A stretch of 64,000 nt of DNA from Hydrogenophaga sp. (lineage in GTDB: Bacteria; Pseudomonadota; Gammaproteobacteria; Burkholderiales; Burkholderiaceae_C). Location of the stretch: contig JAEUOT010000058.1 in NCBI GenBank assembly GCA_016790705.1, forward strand, positions 62,001-126,000, given 5' to 3'. The notes beneath the pieces were generated by a model that made no database searches, was not told where the DNA came from, and was given only the letters and a program-made list of their open reading frames with translations. Shown one piece after another: positions 16,112 to 25,082 of this stretch. Positions within the stretch are counted from its first letter, which is position 1; each line of letters begins with the position of its first letter. Position numbers and translations under genes: made by a program.

Positions 16112-18304
16112 TTGAGCGACTCAAGCTCATTTCAACTGCTGGATGAGCGCATCCAGCAGTTCCTCTGGTCAGAAGGCTGGGAGTCTCTGCGCGAAGCACA
16201 AGAAGAGGCTATTCCCCTGATTCTGGAAGGCAAGAGAGATGTCATCGTCGCAGCAGCCACTGCCGCGGGAAAAACCGAGGCAGCTTTTCTTCCGGCTCTG
16301 ACCAAAATACTGGCTGCAGATGAGCAAGCTCTCATCGTCTACATCAGTCCGCTCAAGGCACTCATCAATGACCAGTTCGGTCGGTTGGACCGGTTGTGCG
16401 AAAGCCTGGAGGTTCCAGTTTGGCCCTGGCACGGTGACATCTCATCCACCACAAAAACACGTTTTCTGAACAAGCGCCACGGGGTACTTCTCATCACGCC
16501 CGAGTCGTTGGAGGCCTTGCTTTGCAATCGTGGTACTTCAGTGGCCGGCATCTTCCGTGGAGCAGCGTTCTTCGTGGTTGACGAACTGCACGCGTTCATC
16601 GGAAGTGAGAGGGGGAAGCAGCTTCAGTCTCTGATGCACCGAATCGACTCAACAGTAGGTCGCATGATTCCGCGTATCGGCTTGTCTGCCACCTTGGGAA
16701 ACATGAACCTGGCCAAACAGTTTTTGCGCCCAGGAGGTGCGGACGTTGTAGCACTGGTCGAGTCCAAGTCCTCCGGCGCGGAGTTGAAGGTCTTGGTCAA
16801 AGGGTATGAGGAACCGGAAGCTGTAGAGCTGGACGATGAGGAAGACCAACCAGAGCCAACAACCCCGGGGCTCATCGCCGCCCACCTCTTCAAAGTCCTC
16901 CGAGGTTCGAACAACCTGGTGTTCCCCAACTCTCGCCGTGAAGTCGAGCGCTACACCCACCTGCTCAACGCCATGTGCACCCAGCAAAAGGTGCCCAACG
17001 AGTTTTGGCCTCACCACGGTAGCCTGTCGAAGGAAATTCGCGCAGAAACCGAGGCAGCGCTCAAGCAGAAAGAGGTTCCGGCGTCAGCCATCTGCACGAA
17101 TACCCTGGAACTGGGTATCGACATCGGCGCAGTCAAGAGCGTTGCGCAAATAGGTCCTCCACCTCAGGTTGCCAGCCTGCGTCAGCGGCTGGGTCGCTCG
17201 GGACGACGAAAGGGTGAGCCCGCCATCCTGAGGGGCTACTGCGTCGAAGATGCGCCCGACCCGCGGTCCTCTGTTGCCTCACTGCTGAGGCTCGAAACAG
17301 TACAGATGGCTGCCATGATTTCACTGCTCACCCAGGGGTGGTTTGAGCCGCCTCGAACAGCGGGTGTGCACCTGTCTACTCTCGTTCAGCAAATGCTGTC
17401 GGCGATTGCCCAGTTGGGTGGTGCCACGATTGGTCAGCTGTACTCCTTACTATGCGGAAAATCAGGCCCATTCCAAGGCCTGAGTCAGTCTGATTTCATG
17501 GATTTGATGCGCCACCTCGGGCAAAAGGAACTCCTGGTTCAGGAGTCTTCGGGACTCATCTTGCACGGCACGCTGGGGGAGAAGTTCGTCAACCATTATT
17601 CGTTCTACGCAGCCTTCGCGTCAGACGAGGAGTTCCGAATTGTCAGCGGTGGGCGGCTTCTTGGAACGCTACCCGTATCTCAACTGCTGACCCCTGGTCA
17701 ACGCATCTTGTTCGCCGGGAAGACATGGGCGGTCGAGTCTGTCGATGAAGAGCAGAAGACCATCTACGTAATCCGCGCAAAGGGCGGTGCACCCCCGCTG
17801 TTCAGTGGAGGGAGCGGCCGAGTGCACACCCGGGTTCGGCAAGAGATGCGCAGGCTTCTTGAGTCGAACGAGCCCGTGCCTTACCTTGACCAGGTAGCGC
17901 AACGCTTCCTTGACGAAGGGCGCGAGTACTACGCCCAGCGCGGGCTGGCGTCAGAGGTGATCTTCGACCAAGGCCGTGAGGTCCTCATATTGACCTGGCT
18001 TGGGGATCCCGCCAATGAGGCACTGGCAGCACTACTGCGCCGACAAGGATTTCAGGCTAGCTTGGCAGGCCCAGGCATTGAAGTGTTGAAGGCTACCCAT
18101 TCCACAGGTGACATCCTCGACGCACTGATTGACGCGGCAGTCGATGACCCTCTTTCATGGGACGAACTTTTGGAAGATGCCAAGAACCTTCAGCGAGAAA
18201 AGTGGGACTGGTGCCTGCCCGACGGACTGCTTCGAAAGAGCTATGCCAGTTTGAACTTGGACCTTGACGAAGCACTGAGTTGGGCTCGCGCGCTTGGACA
18301 GTAG
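16112..18304 (+). CDS. sngC: Shango SF2 DEAD/DEAH helicase SngC (Lhr/BrxHI-like)
   Basis: A 730-residue superfamily 2 helicase. TTG at 16112 is the likely start, preceded by AGGAC. Motifs in order: AATAAGKT (about 48-55), YISPLKAL (about 77-84), ITPESLEALL, DELH (157-160), GLSATLGN, TNTLELGIDIG and RQRLGRSGRR (about 360-370). The C-terminal 300 residues form a winged-helix and oligonucleotide-binding part as in Lhr-type and BREX BrxHI helicases. It is the last gene of the Shango operon and convergent with the Gabija genes, 74 bases from gajB. Confidence 0.85.
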   Translation: MSDSSSFQLLDERIQQFLWSEGWESLREAQEEAIPLILEGKRDVIVAAATAAGKTEAAFLPALTKILAADEQALIVYISPLKALINDQFGRLDRLCESLEVPVWPWHGDISSTTKTRFLNKRHGVLLITPESLEALLCNRGTSVAGIFRGAAFFVVDELHAFIGSERGKQLQSLMHRIDSTVGRMIPRIGLSATLGNMNLAKQFLRPGGADVVALVESKSSGAELKVLVKGYEEPEAVELDDEEDQPEPTTPGLIAAHLFKVLRGSNNLVFPNSRREVERYTHLLNAMCTQQKVPNEFWPHHGSLSKEIRAETEAALKQKEVPASAICTNTLELGIDIGAVKSVAQIGPPPQVASLRQRLGRSGRRKGEPAILRGYCVEDAPDPRSSVASLLRLETVQMAAMISLLTQGWFEPPRTAGVHLSTLVQQMLSAIAQLGGATIGQLYSLLCGKSGPFQGLSQSDFMDLMRHLGQKELLVQESSGLILHGTLGEKFVNHYSFYAAFASDEEFRIVSGGRLLGTLPVSQLLTPGQRILFAGKTWAVESVDEEQKTIYVIRAKGGAPPLFSGGSGRVHTRVRQEMRRLLESNEPVPYLDQVAQRFLDEGREYYAQRGLASEVIFDQGREVLILTWLGDPANEALAALLRRQGFQASLAGPGIEVLKATHSTGDILDALIDAAVDDPLSWDELLEDAKNLQREKWDWCLPDGLLRKSYASLNLDLDEALSWARALGQ

Positions 18305-18378
18305 GTCTTGGATGTGCGGCTTTCGACAAGTGCACAGAATCGCCGAATACCACCCGACTCCAGCGTCGCTCAGATTTC

Positions 18379-20055
18379 CTATGGCTCTTTTTTCACAAAC
18401 GGCGTGGCATAGCCGAAGTATTCACTTTGAGCCGTGCGTTGCATATCCCAGCGCCTCGTATACCCTGCTGGACACTCCCGTTGATTGGCATGGGTAAGGA
18501 CCAAGCGCCTCTTGGCACGAGAAACCCCGACAAAAAAGGCGCATCGGTTTTCATCCTGATCCCCAAAGAAGACTTCTTTCTCGACGGCCAAGATGATGAC
18601 CGAATCGAACTCAAGACCCTTGCTCTTGTGAATGGTCAGGATTCGCACTGCTTGGTCGTCTGAGAAGCGCTTAAGGGCTTTGGGCAGGTCCGGTTCCAGC
18701 TTCAACAATTCATCGATCCTGATCTTGGTGTCACGAACTACCTCTTTCAACCGGTCGAGCGACTCGTAGTCCGGGGAAAGCGACACCAGGGTCTGAGTAC
18801 TGACTTGCTTCAGGAATGCCAGAACACAATTCCACCAGCCTGTGAAGGGTTCATCGAACAGTGCTGCAATGGCTATCTCTTTTCGTTGCTGCTTGACGAG
18901 CCGATCAAGGTCCTTGCGCGCGTTCGACTGAATCTCGTCATCAGCAAATGGGATCAGCTGATTCATCAGTCGAATCCATGCTTTGGGTTCGCGCTGACCA
19001 TAGAGGCAGGACAGATAGTCCACGATCAAACGTGCAGCCGGCTCGACCGTGATGTCTTGCATCTGCTGTTCGTTACGGAAGGGGATGCCACGCGCCTCCA
19101 GTGCCGCCATCAGATGATCGGCGTACAGGTCGAGCTGATTGCGAATGAGGATCGCAATTTCCGCAGGAGGCAGCTGCTCGGTCTGTATCCAGCCTGCAAT
19201 CAAGTCTGCGAGGTAGTCAGCCTCCTTACGACTGTCTTCAAAGCGCCATGCGAAAACCTCGCCTTCGTCGCCAGCAAGCTGCTCTTCAGGCATGACAGAT
19301 GAGGGGTCAAGCTTGCGAATGATCTCGTTCTGCAAGCGCAACAGTCGCGGCTTTGAGCGAAAGTTCCGGTACATGTTGAGGGGGGTGGCAGCAAAGTCGG
19401 TAACGAAAGCCTGGAAAATGCCGTCCATGGCCCCTGCCCAGCCCATGATCTTTTGCTTGGTGTCACCTACTGCGGTCAAGCGAATGCTCGTACCTTGAAA
19501 GGCGAGCTTGAGCAGGTCGTACTGCAGGTTCGTGCAGTCCTGGAATTCGTCGAGGAAGACGTCGCTGTAGGTTTGGCGAACGGCGTTTCGAGCCATTGCG
19601 GACTTCTGCAGGATCGTGATGGCCAAAGGAACCAGATCGGCAAACTCGATTTCTTGGGGGGACAGCCTCACTTTTCGGTCTACGATTTTGTAGCCGACAT
19701 CCAGAGCTTCTCGCCCGGTCAGAATAGGACGGAAGCGATCGATGATGCGCTTCGCGAATGCATGGAAGGTGTAGCTGTCAAAGCGAATGGCAAGCTCTGA
19801 ACCACAACGTCGCCTGACCCGTTCCTTCAGGTTGCTGCTGGCATCGACTTTGAACGAGATTGCCAAGATCCGTTTGGGATAGCGACAGGTACCCGTGCGC
19901 AGTAGGAAGTCTGCCCGCTGCGCAAGCATTTCAGTCTTTCCCGCGCCCGGACCGGCTGTGAGCGCAAGACTGCGCACCTGCTCCTTGGCCGCAAGCAGGG
20001 CGTTGGGTTCAAGCGTCAGCCCATCTGCCGGCTTCCAGGAGTCGACCGCTATCAC
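18379..20055 (-). CDS. gajB: Gabija UvrD-like helicase GajB
   Basis: A 558-residue superfamily 1A helicase: GPGAGKT (35-41), FLDEFQD near 172, VGDTKQKIMGWAGA near 200, ILTIHKSKGLEFD near 478 and GVSRAKRRLVLTHA near 512. Its start overlaps the gajA stop (ATGA), so the two are translationally coupled. In Gabija, GajB associates with the GajA assembly and is thought to sense DNA intermediates or nucleotide depletion. It is somewhat longer than the best-studied Bacillus GajB. The identification rests on its pairing with the OLD-type nuclease. Confidence 0.88.
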   Translation of the reverse strand: MIAVDSWKPADGLTLEPNALLAAKEQVRSLALTAGPGAGKTEMLAQRADFLLRTGTCRYPKRILAISFKVDASSNLKERVRRRCGSELAIRFDSYTFHAFAKRIIDRFRPILTGREALDVGYKIVDRKVRLSPQEIEFADLVPLAITILQKSAMARNAVRQTYSDVFLDEFQDCTNLQYDLLKLAFQGTSIRLTAVGDTKQKIMGWAGAMDGIFQAFVTDFAATPLNMYRNFRSKPRLLRLQNEIIRKLDPSSVMPEEQLAGDEGEVFAWRFEDSRKEADYLADLIAGWIQTEQLPPAEIAILIRNQLDLYADHLMAALEARGIPFRNEQQMQDITVEPAARLIVDYLSCLYGQREPKAWIRLMNQLIPFADDEIQSNARKDLDRLVKQQRKEIAIAALFDEPFTGWWNCVLAFLKQVSTQTLVSLSPDYESLDRLKEVVRDTKIRIDELLKLEPDLPKALKRFSDDQAVRILTIHKSKGLEFDSVIILAVEKEVFFGDQDENRCAFFVGVSRAKRRLVLTHANQRECPAGYTRRWDMQRTAQSEYFGYATPFVKKEP

Positions 20056-21956
20056 TCCGGTAACTCCGCGAGCTTGGCGATGACGGCATCCGCCAGTCTG
20101 CTCAGAGATGCTGGCATGTCAGCCCGCAACTCTTCATCAGTTAGCTGCGCCAGTGCATCAATATGGGCTGCGGGTTTGCTACCGAGCTTGAAGCGCTGAT
20201 GGTAGGTGTTGAACAGCTTCTGTTCGTCTTTGCTGTACTGGCTTGCGTCGTGGTGTACCTTCCCAAGTACGGCCTTGATCGTTGATTCATCTGGCTCATC
20301 CTTTTTGACGCCATAGGCGTCTGGGAAGGAAAGCAGCATGGAGAAGTCCAAGTCCATGGGATACGAGAAGTACACATCTCGTTCTTCAAGCGCCGCAAGA
20401 TAGTTGCCGTAATCTCGGACTTTGTGGGTGGCGTCTTTCCACGTGGGAATGAAATGATCGGCGGGAAGGACCTTGCTCGGCTCATACAAACTCAACTGGT
20501 CATTGACGTACTTGATTCGCCCCCAGCCTGCGGCATAACGAGCCACATCCAGATCAAGTAGTGTCAGATACGGGATCTGCAAAGCTGAGAGCAAACGCCA
20601 AAAGTGATTAACGTGCCTGCCGCCCAAAGGCGCGATCGTGACGGCGGACTCATCAACCGGGGCACCCTTGACCTGTAACAGGCGTGGCAAAGCGATCTCT
20701 TCGCTATCACCTTCGCCCAGAACCACAAGACGCGAGAAGTAAATCTCGGGAAATGCTTGAACAGCTTCCCGCACGAATTTGTGTGCGTCGTCCGTGCTTT
20801 CCGGCAGCTGAATGTGCGTGATGCGCGATGCTCGCTCTTGGGTTAGCCGCAGATACCGGATACGTTCCGGGGCAACGCGCCGCAGCATCGACGGAGCGTG
20901 GGTGGCAATCAGTGCTTGTGCGTCGCCATCGCCGGTCATGCTGTTGAGGGCACTGACGATTCGCCCAAGGTAGTGGGGCGATAAGCTGTTTTCTGGCTCT
21001 TCGACCGCGACCACGGTAAACACGGGTGGGCGCAACTTGACTGTGTCGAATGACTTGTCTTCTTCAGCCAGAACAGCGCGTCCGATGGCCTGTGAGGACA
21101 GCACAAGCGATAGATACAGCATTGACTTCTGGCCGTCACTCAGTCGCGAGAAATCGACCAACTGCTCGTCATGACCTGGAGTGAAAGACACCGACATATG
21201 GCGCAACAAAGACTCGATCTCGGACGCTACAAAGGTGAGCTTTGGGTCCGCAAAGAAGCTACCCTTGTGCAAAGCGCTCCATGCCATTTTCAAGCTTGTA
21301 CTGAACGCATTGATTGACGGATTCGCCGCCAGGCTGTCGCTGATTTGATCGGTCAAACCCTTGACGACAGCTCGCTCTGCATCCCAGTTCACCGCGCGCA
21401 GCATGCGCCCCAGCAGCGCATTGGCGCCATAGGCAATGTGATCAGCAGGATCACGGCGTGCGGGCAGATAGTGGATATGGATATGGTTGCGTTCAGATCG
21501 GGGCACTTGGGCGATGGTCAGTGGCGAACCATCAGCATTGATGTCCAACACATAGACCATGCTCTCCTCTATGTCCCCATCCACCCCCATAGTGGCGCTA
21601 AGGCGAAAGCGCACACGGGGAGTGCCATCAACTTCGTCAAGTCGCATGTGGCCGAAATGAGGTGCAACAGTGCTGTTGTCCTTGTCTTCGACGAGTTCTG
21701 GGAACAGAAAATCGGCCTCGATCCATAGCTGACGTTCAGCAGGTGGTGCCACCTCGTTGAATGGCACGTGAAAGTCCGAGCGCAAGATCCGGCGCAGTGA
21801 TGGATCAAAGGCAAACAAACGGCACAGGGCTTGGAGTGCTGCTGTCTTTCCTGAGCCGTTAGGGCCGATAAGGTAAGTAATCTCCTCCAACCGGATGTCG
21901 ATGGGCGCCGCACCGAATGATTGGAAGTTCGAGAGGCGGATCGTTTGAAGCTTCAT
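20052..21956 (-). CDS. gajA: Gabija OLD-family ATPase-nuclease GajA
   Basis: A 634-residue OLD-type protein. N-terminal ABC-like ATPase: MKLQTIRLSNFQSFG, Walker A GPNGSGKT (31-38), signature RLSDGQKSMLYL near 270 and Walker B VAVEEPENSLSP near 315. The C-terminal TOPRIM nuclease shows LGEGDSEE near 417 and LLDLDVAR near 465, the acidic residues expected for metal-dependent cleavage. With GajB it forms the Gabija antiphage system, in which the GajA ATPase state controls DNA nicking. The 275 bases between its start and the capW gene hold no recognisable gene and probably carry its promoter. Confidence 0.9.
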   Translation of the reverse strand: MKLQTIRLSNFQSFGAAPIDIRLEEITYLIGPNGSGKTAALQALCRLFAFDPSLRRILRSDFHVPFNEVAPPAERQLWIEADFLFPELVEDKDNSTVAPHFGHMRLDEVDGTPRVRFRLSATMGVDGDIEESMVYVLDINADGSPLTIAQVPRSERNHIHIHYLPARRDPADHIAYGANALLGRMLRAVNWDAERAVVKGLTDQISDSLAANPSINAFSTSLKMAWSALHKGSFFADPKLTFVASEIESLLRHMSVSFTPGHDEQLVDFSRLSDGQKSMLYLSLVLSSQAIGRAVLAEEDKSFDTVKLRPPVFTVVAVEEPENSLSPHYLGRIVSALNSMTGDGDAQALIATHAPSMLRRVAPERIRYLRLTQERASRITHIQLPESTDDAHKFVREAVQAFPEIYFSRLVVLGEGDSEEIALPRLLQVKGAPVDESAVTIAPLGGRHVNHFWRLLSALQIPYLTLLDLDVARYAAGWGRIKYVNDQLSLYEPSKVLPADHFIPTWKDATHKVRDYGNYLAALEERDVYFSYPMDLDFSMLLSFPDAYGVKKDEPDESTIKAVLGKVHHDASQYSKDEQKLFNTYHQRFKLGSKPAAHIDALAQLTDEELRADMPASLSRLADAVIAKLAELPE

Positions 21957-22231
21957 TGACTGTTCTCCCCTGAGTTAGTCATTATGGGGAAGTGAGCGGC
22001 CAGTCCTCGCCGAAGACCGGTTGTTTGGCCGACAACCACGACCGACAACAACCGCTGCACTACCGTCCTTGGCATCAGGATGTCGGTTCAAGGCTGACTA
22101 CGGACGCTCACCAGCGGCTGCTTTCTGGCACCGTATGCATCATGCTGTCGCGAGGTACAGTTTTCGCGAGGCACAAGTCAGTTGCGCTGCCCCCGACTCA
22201 TTGGTGCAAAGCGCTGGTTGCCATGGTCCGT

Positions 22232-23176
22232 TCAGAGCGCCTTGATTTCTCGGTCTGAGCGTGGATCTTGATACCCTGGAGCCAGTTGCGCGTTACTTGC
22301 CCCGTAGAGCGCGAGCGGGTCGCGCAGCCATAGGGCGTACTCAAGACCGCGCAGATGGTGGTCCGATGAGCAGTCCACAGACCAGCGACGAAGCATGTAC
22401 CCTGCATTGGCCGCTCTGACTCGAACTCGGAGCACGCCTTCCTCCGGGAACTCGTAATCCATCTTCACGATTTCCGGACGGGGGTGCTCAGGGTGGGGCA
22501 CCAACTCCAGTTCAATGATGCGGCTCCACTGCACATCGAACTCGGCCGTTTCTTCTCGCTGAACTGGGCTGTCTTCTAGCACGACTGGCTCGTCCATTCG
22601 CGTGAAGACGAAGTCGCGGAATTGCTTGTGCCTACGGTCGAAGGCTCGGACGTGCCAACGAATCCCGATGTCTACCAGCGCCAATGGGACCAACTCGCGC
22701 TCCGTGTGGCCGCTCTCGATTGATGTGTAGCCAAGGCGCACCGCTTTGCCGCGATGAATAGCGCGCGTGATAGGTGCCAGCACGTGCATCTTCGGGAGGC
22801 TGAGCGCGTTCGGTACCTCGCATCTCAGCATGGGCTGCACCTCATCGCCAACAGGTTCTCCCAGGCCTTCGCCATACCCTTGTGTCAGGGCTGTGAGGAT
22901 TCGGCGAGCGTTGTGTTCGAACAGCGGTTTGAAGGCGAGAGTTGGTCTGTAGACCTTATCCGAGCTGTCAAGTTCGAGATTCTCAGGTGCGATTTCCCGG
23001 TAGAGCGCAATGTCTCTAGTAGCTCCAGCGGGGCCGGTTCCGAAGCGGTCGACAACGTCGGCCCTTCGTAGTTCGCCCAGGAAAAACAGCTTGAAGTCAA
23101 TGTGCGCCAGCCGTTCTCGCTGAGTCTTGGTTAGGCCTGCGAGGAACTGCGTTCGCTGGTCAAGATTTGTTTCCAT
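22232..23176 (-). CDS. capW: CapW/BrxR-type WYL-domain transcriptional repressor
   Basis: A 314-residue regulator with an N-terminal winged helix (about 20-75: KLFFLGELRRADVVDRFGTGPAGATRDIALYREI), a WYL domain (about 135-205, from RGKAVRLGYTSIESG through DIGIRWHVRAFDRR) and a C-terminal WCX extension (about 225-300). This order is that of CapW and BrxR, dimeric repressors that control defence operons and release DNA on ligand binding. It is divergent from the CBASS-like operon, with a TGATCA palindrome between the two. Confidence 0.85.
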   Translation of the reverse strand: METNLDQRTQFLAGLTKTQRERLAHIDFKLFFLGELRRADVVDRFGTGPAGATRDIALYREIAPENLELDSSDKVYRPTLAFKPLFEHNARRILTALTQGYGEGLGEPVGDEVQPMLRCEVPNALSLPKMHVLAPITRAIHRGKAVRLGYTSIESGHTERELVPLALVDIGIRWHVRAFDRRHKQFRDFVFTRMDEPVVLEDSPVQREETAEFDVQWSRIIELELVPHPEHPRPEIVKMDYEFPEEGVLRVRVRAANAGYMLRRWSVDCSSDHHLRGLEYALWLRDPLALYGASNAQLAPGYQDPRSDREIKAL

Positions 23177-23225
23177 CCACTGATCATAGACGATGGCGTG
23201 AGCTGGTCACTACTAAATCCATCTG

Positions 23226-23253
23226 TTGAATGATCAAAATGATCATATATACT
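23226..23253 (+). promoter_or_regulatory. CBASS operon promoter with operator in the spacer
   Basis: TTGAAT (23226-23231) and TATACT (23248-23253) are 16 bases apart, a good sigma-70 pair upstream of the first small gene. The bases between are filled by the palindrome ATGATCAAAATGATCAT (23230-23246), two TGATCA sites three bases apart. A repressor bound there would block RNA polymerase directly. CapW, encoded divergently, is the obvious candidate. The sequence is seen; the assignment is inference. Confidence 0.65.
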
Positions 23254-23279
23254 GCATGAAAATGAAATGTGAGGTCACG

Positions 23280-23453
23280 ATGGCAAAGAACAACCCGCCC
23301 GGCGACGGGCACCGTATAGGCGCTGTGCGTGAGCGCAGCCAGAACGTCACTCCCTCTGGGCACTACGTCAAGCGAGACACGCAGACGGGGCGATTCATGG
23401 ATGTGAAGTCCGACAAGACGCCTTTCAAGGGCGTCCGGCGCGAAAAGAAGTAG
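23280..23453 (+). CDS. 57-residue basic protein, first gene of the CBASS-like operon
   Basis: A short gene whose ATG at 23280 follows GAGGT. The product is very basic and glycine/arginine-rich: RIGAVRERSQNVTPSGHY, then VKRDTQTGRFMDVKSD, ending PFKGVRREKK. I recall similar small proteins beside phage-defence genes but know no function. It is the first product after the CapW-controlled promoter and lies seven bases before the next gene, so it belongs to the operon. Confidence 0.75.
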   Translation: MAKNNPPGDGHRIGAVRERSQNVTPSGHYVKRDTQTGRFMDVKSDKTPFKGVRREKK

Positions 23454-23460
23454 GCCCAAC

Positions 23461-23778
23461 ATGCTGGAACGGCTGAACGATTACTTCCTCACCCAGCCAA
23501 GGCGTCTCGTCGCGCTAGGGGATGCATTGGTGCGTGCTGGTGGGTTCCTGCTCTTGGCGGGCCTCGTAGGACGAGTGGCAGCTACAGGGGTCTCGACCGT
23601 GAAAGGGCTGGCTGGCGGAGCGCAAGTCGAGGTCGCACTGTCTGAAGTGCTGCCCGATTACCTCAGCGCCTGGATGCCAGAGAGCGCTCTCGGCTATGTC
23701 GTGGCGATTCTGATGCTGATTGCGGGGTTGATTTCGGCCCGCACAGGGCGAGTCTACGAGCGCTACATGGGTAACTAA
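23461..23778 (+). CDS. Small membrane protein in the CBASS-like operon
   Basis: A 105-residue protein with two predicted membrane helices, at about residues 22-42 (ALVRAGGFLLLAGLVGRVAA) and 76-94 (LGYVVAILMLIAGLISAR), separated by a short acidic loop. It follows the 57-residue protein and precedes the first nucleotidyltransferase by 38 bases. It could be an additional membrane effector or an anchor for the S-4TM protein. No family recognised. Confidence 0.65.
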   Translation: MLERLNDYFLTQPRRLVALGDALVRAGGFLLLAGLVGRVAATGVSTVKGLAGGAQVEVALSEVLPDYLSAWMPESALGYVVAILMLIAGLISARTGRVYERYMGN

Positions 23779-23816
23779 CGAAATTTAGAACGACAGGCGT
23801 GTAGCCCACCTTTCAT

Positions 23817-25082
23817 ATGAACCGACTCGACCACTTTCCCCGAGCTACTCGCAAAGTCACCGCGTCGGCGTCTGCTCGCTTCACATACCTTGCGGAAGCC
23901 ATTGGGAGGACCATCGAGCCCACAGCCACGGAACTCCAGGAGCTTGAGCGAGCGTATAACGCGACGGGTGAGTACCTCATCGATTGCGCTGAATTCAATG
24001 GGTTGGTGGAACAAGTACACGCGCAGGGTTCCCGTCAAATGGGAACCATCGTCCGGCCTATGGATGCGAACCGCGAGGGCTTCGACATTGACCTGGTGGT
24101 ACGACTATCCAAGGCTGCACTCGTCCGATATGGCGGGCCCGGCGGTGCGGCGCTGCTGCTCGATCACTTGTACGTCGTGTTGAAGCGCTATGCCGAGCGG
24201 CATGGACTTGGCATTGAACGGTGGCAGCGGTGTGTGACGCTTGTCTACTCCGGCGGCATGCGAGCCGACTTCGCCCCGGTCATTGACGACCCTCTGCATT
24301 CGCTTCCGTATGGCAAGCACCATGGGCGCATCCCAGACCGAGAGCTCAGAAACTACCTCTCGACCAACCCGAAAGGGTACTGCCTGGGATTCGATGCCGC
24401 TGCCGAGGTGTCTCCGATCTTTCGGCTTACGGAGGCCCTGACAGCGGATTTTGCAGAGGCGCGCAAGGCCGACCTCGTGCCGCTACCGGAGGCGGGCGAG
24501 GTATTTGCCCGTCTTCTGAGCAGATTCGTCCAGTTAGGGAAGATGCACCGCAATGTTTCTTTCGGAAAGTTGCAAGCGGGTTCTGACATTGCGCCGACCT
24601 CAGTCTTTTTGACGAGCCTGTTTGCGAAGGCCTACGTAATCTTGGCGCCTAAGCCACACGATGGTCCTCTGGACCTGTTCTTCGACGTCGTGGAGCTCCT
24701 GCCAGATCTGTTTGAGCGCGAGATTTTTCAGTCGGGCAAGGAAATCTGGACCTTGATGAACCCGTGCGCGCAGGCTGACAACCTGGCTGCCTCCATGAAT
24801 GATTCAAAACGCCAGCAGGCGTTTTCACAATGGCAGAAGAAGTTCGTGACCGACCTGGACGGGTTGCTTGCTGCCATCGAAGGAAACAATGGGCTTGACA
24901 CCGTTTCGAAGGCCGTGGAGACCGCGTTCGGCCAGCGAGCAAAGCAGGCCGTGCTGCAGCACAGTGCGCAACGGCGTGAGAGCTTCCGGTCATTGAAGCA
25001 GGCGGGTTTCGTGATTGCAGGTGCGGCGTCGGTCGTCACACCGGCCCGTGCACACACCTATTTTGGAGGGCCGTCTGATTGA
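23817..25082 (+). CDS. CD-NTase-like nucleotidyltransferase, type II (E2-linked)
   Basis: A 421-residue nucleotidyltransferase. The active site appears complete: GS at 71-72 (QGSRQMGT), the DxD pair at D90 and D92 (GFDIDLVV) and a third acid at D151 (MRADF). This is the signature of cGAS/DncV-like enzymes that make cyclic nucleotide signals. The C-terminus ends TYFGGPSD; a Gly-Gly three residues from the end is notable because the next gene, overlapping by four bases, encodes an E2-like protein, and E2-type CBASS proteins conjugate the cyclase by its C-terminus. No strong ribosome-binding site precedes the ATG. A second, different nucleotidyltransferase closes the operon. Confidence 0.8.
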   Translation: MNRLDHFPRATRKVTASASARFTYLAEAIGRTIEPTATELQELERAYNATGEYLIDCAEFNGLVEQVHAQGSRQMGTIVRPMDANREGFDIDLVVRLSKAALVRYGGPGGAALLLDHLYVVLKRYAERHGLGIERWQRCVTLVYSGGMRADFAPVIDDPLHSLPYGKHHGRIPDRELRNYLSTNPKGYCLGFDAAAEVSPIFRLTEALTADFAEARKADLVPLPEAGEVFARLLSRFVQLGKMHRNVSFGKLQAGSDIAPTSVFLTSLFAKAYVILAPKPHDGPLDLFFDVVELLPDLFEREIFQSGKEIWTLMNPCAQADNLAASMNDSKRQQAFSQWQKKFVTDLDGLLAAIEGNNGLDTVSKAVETAFGQRAKQAVLQHSAQRRESFRSLKQAGFVIAGAASVVTPARAHTYFGGPSD

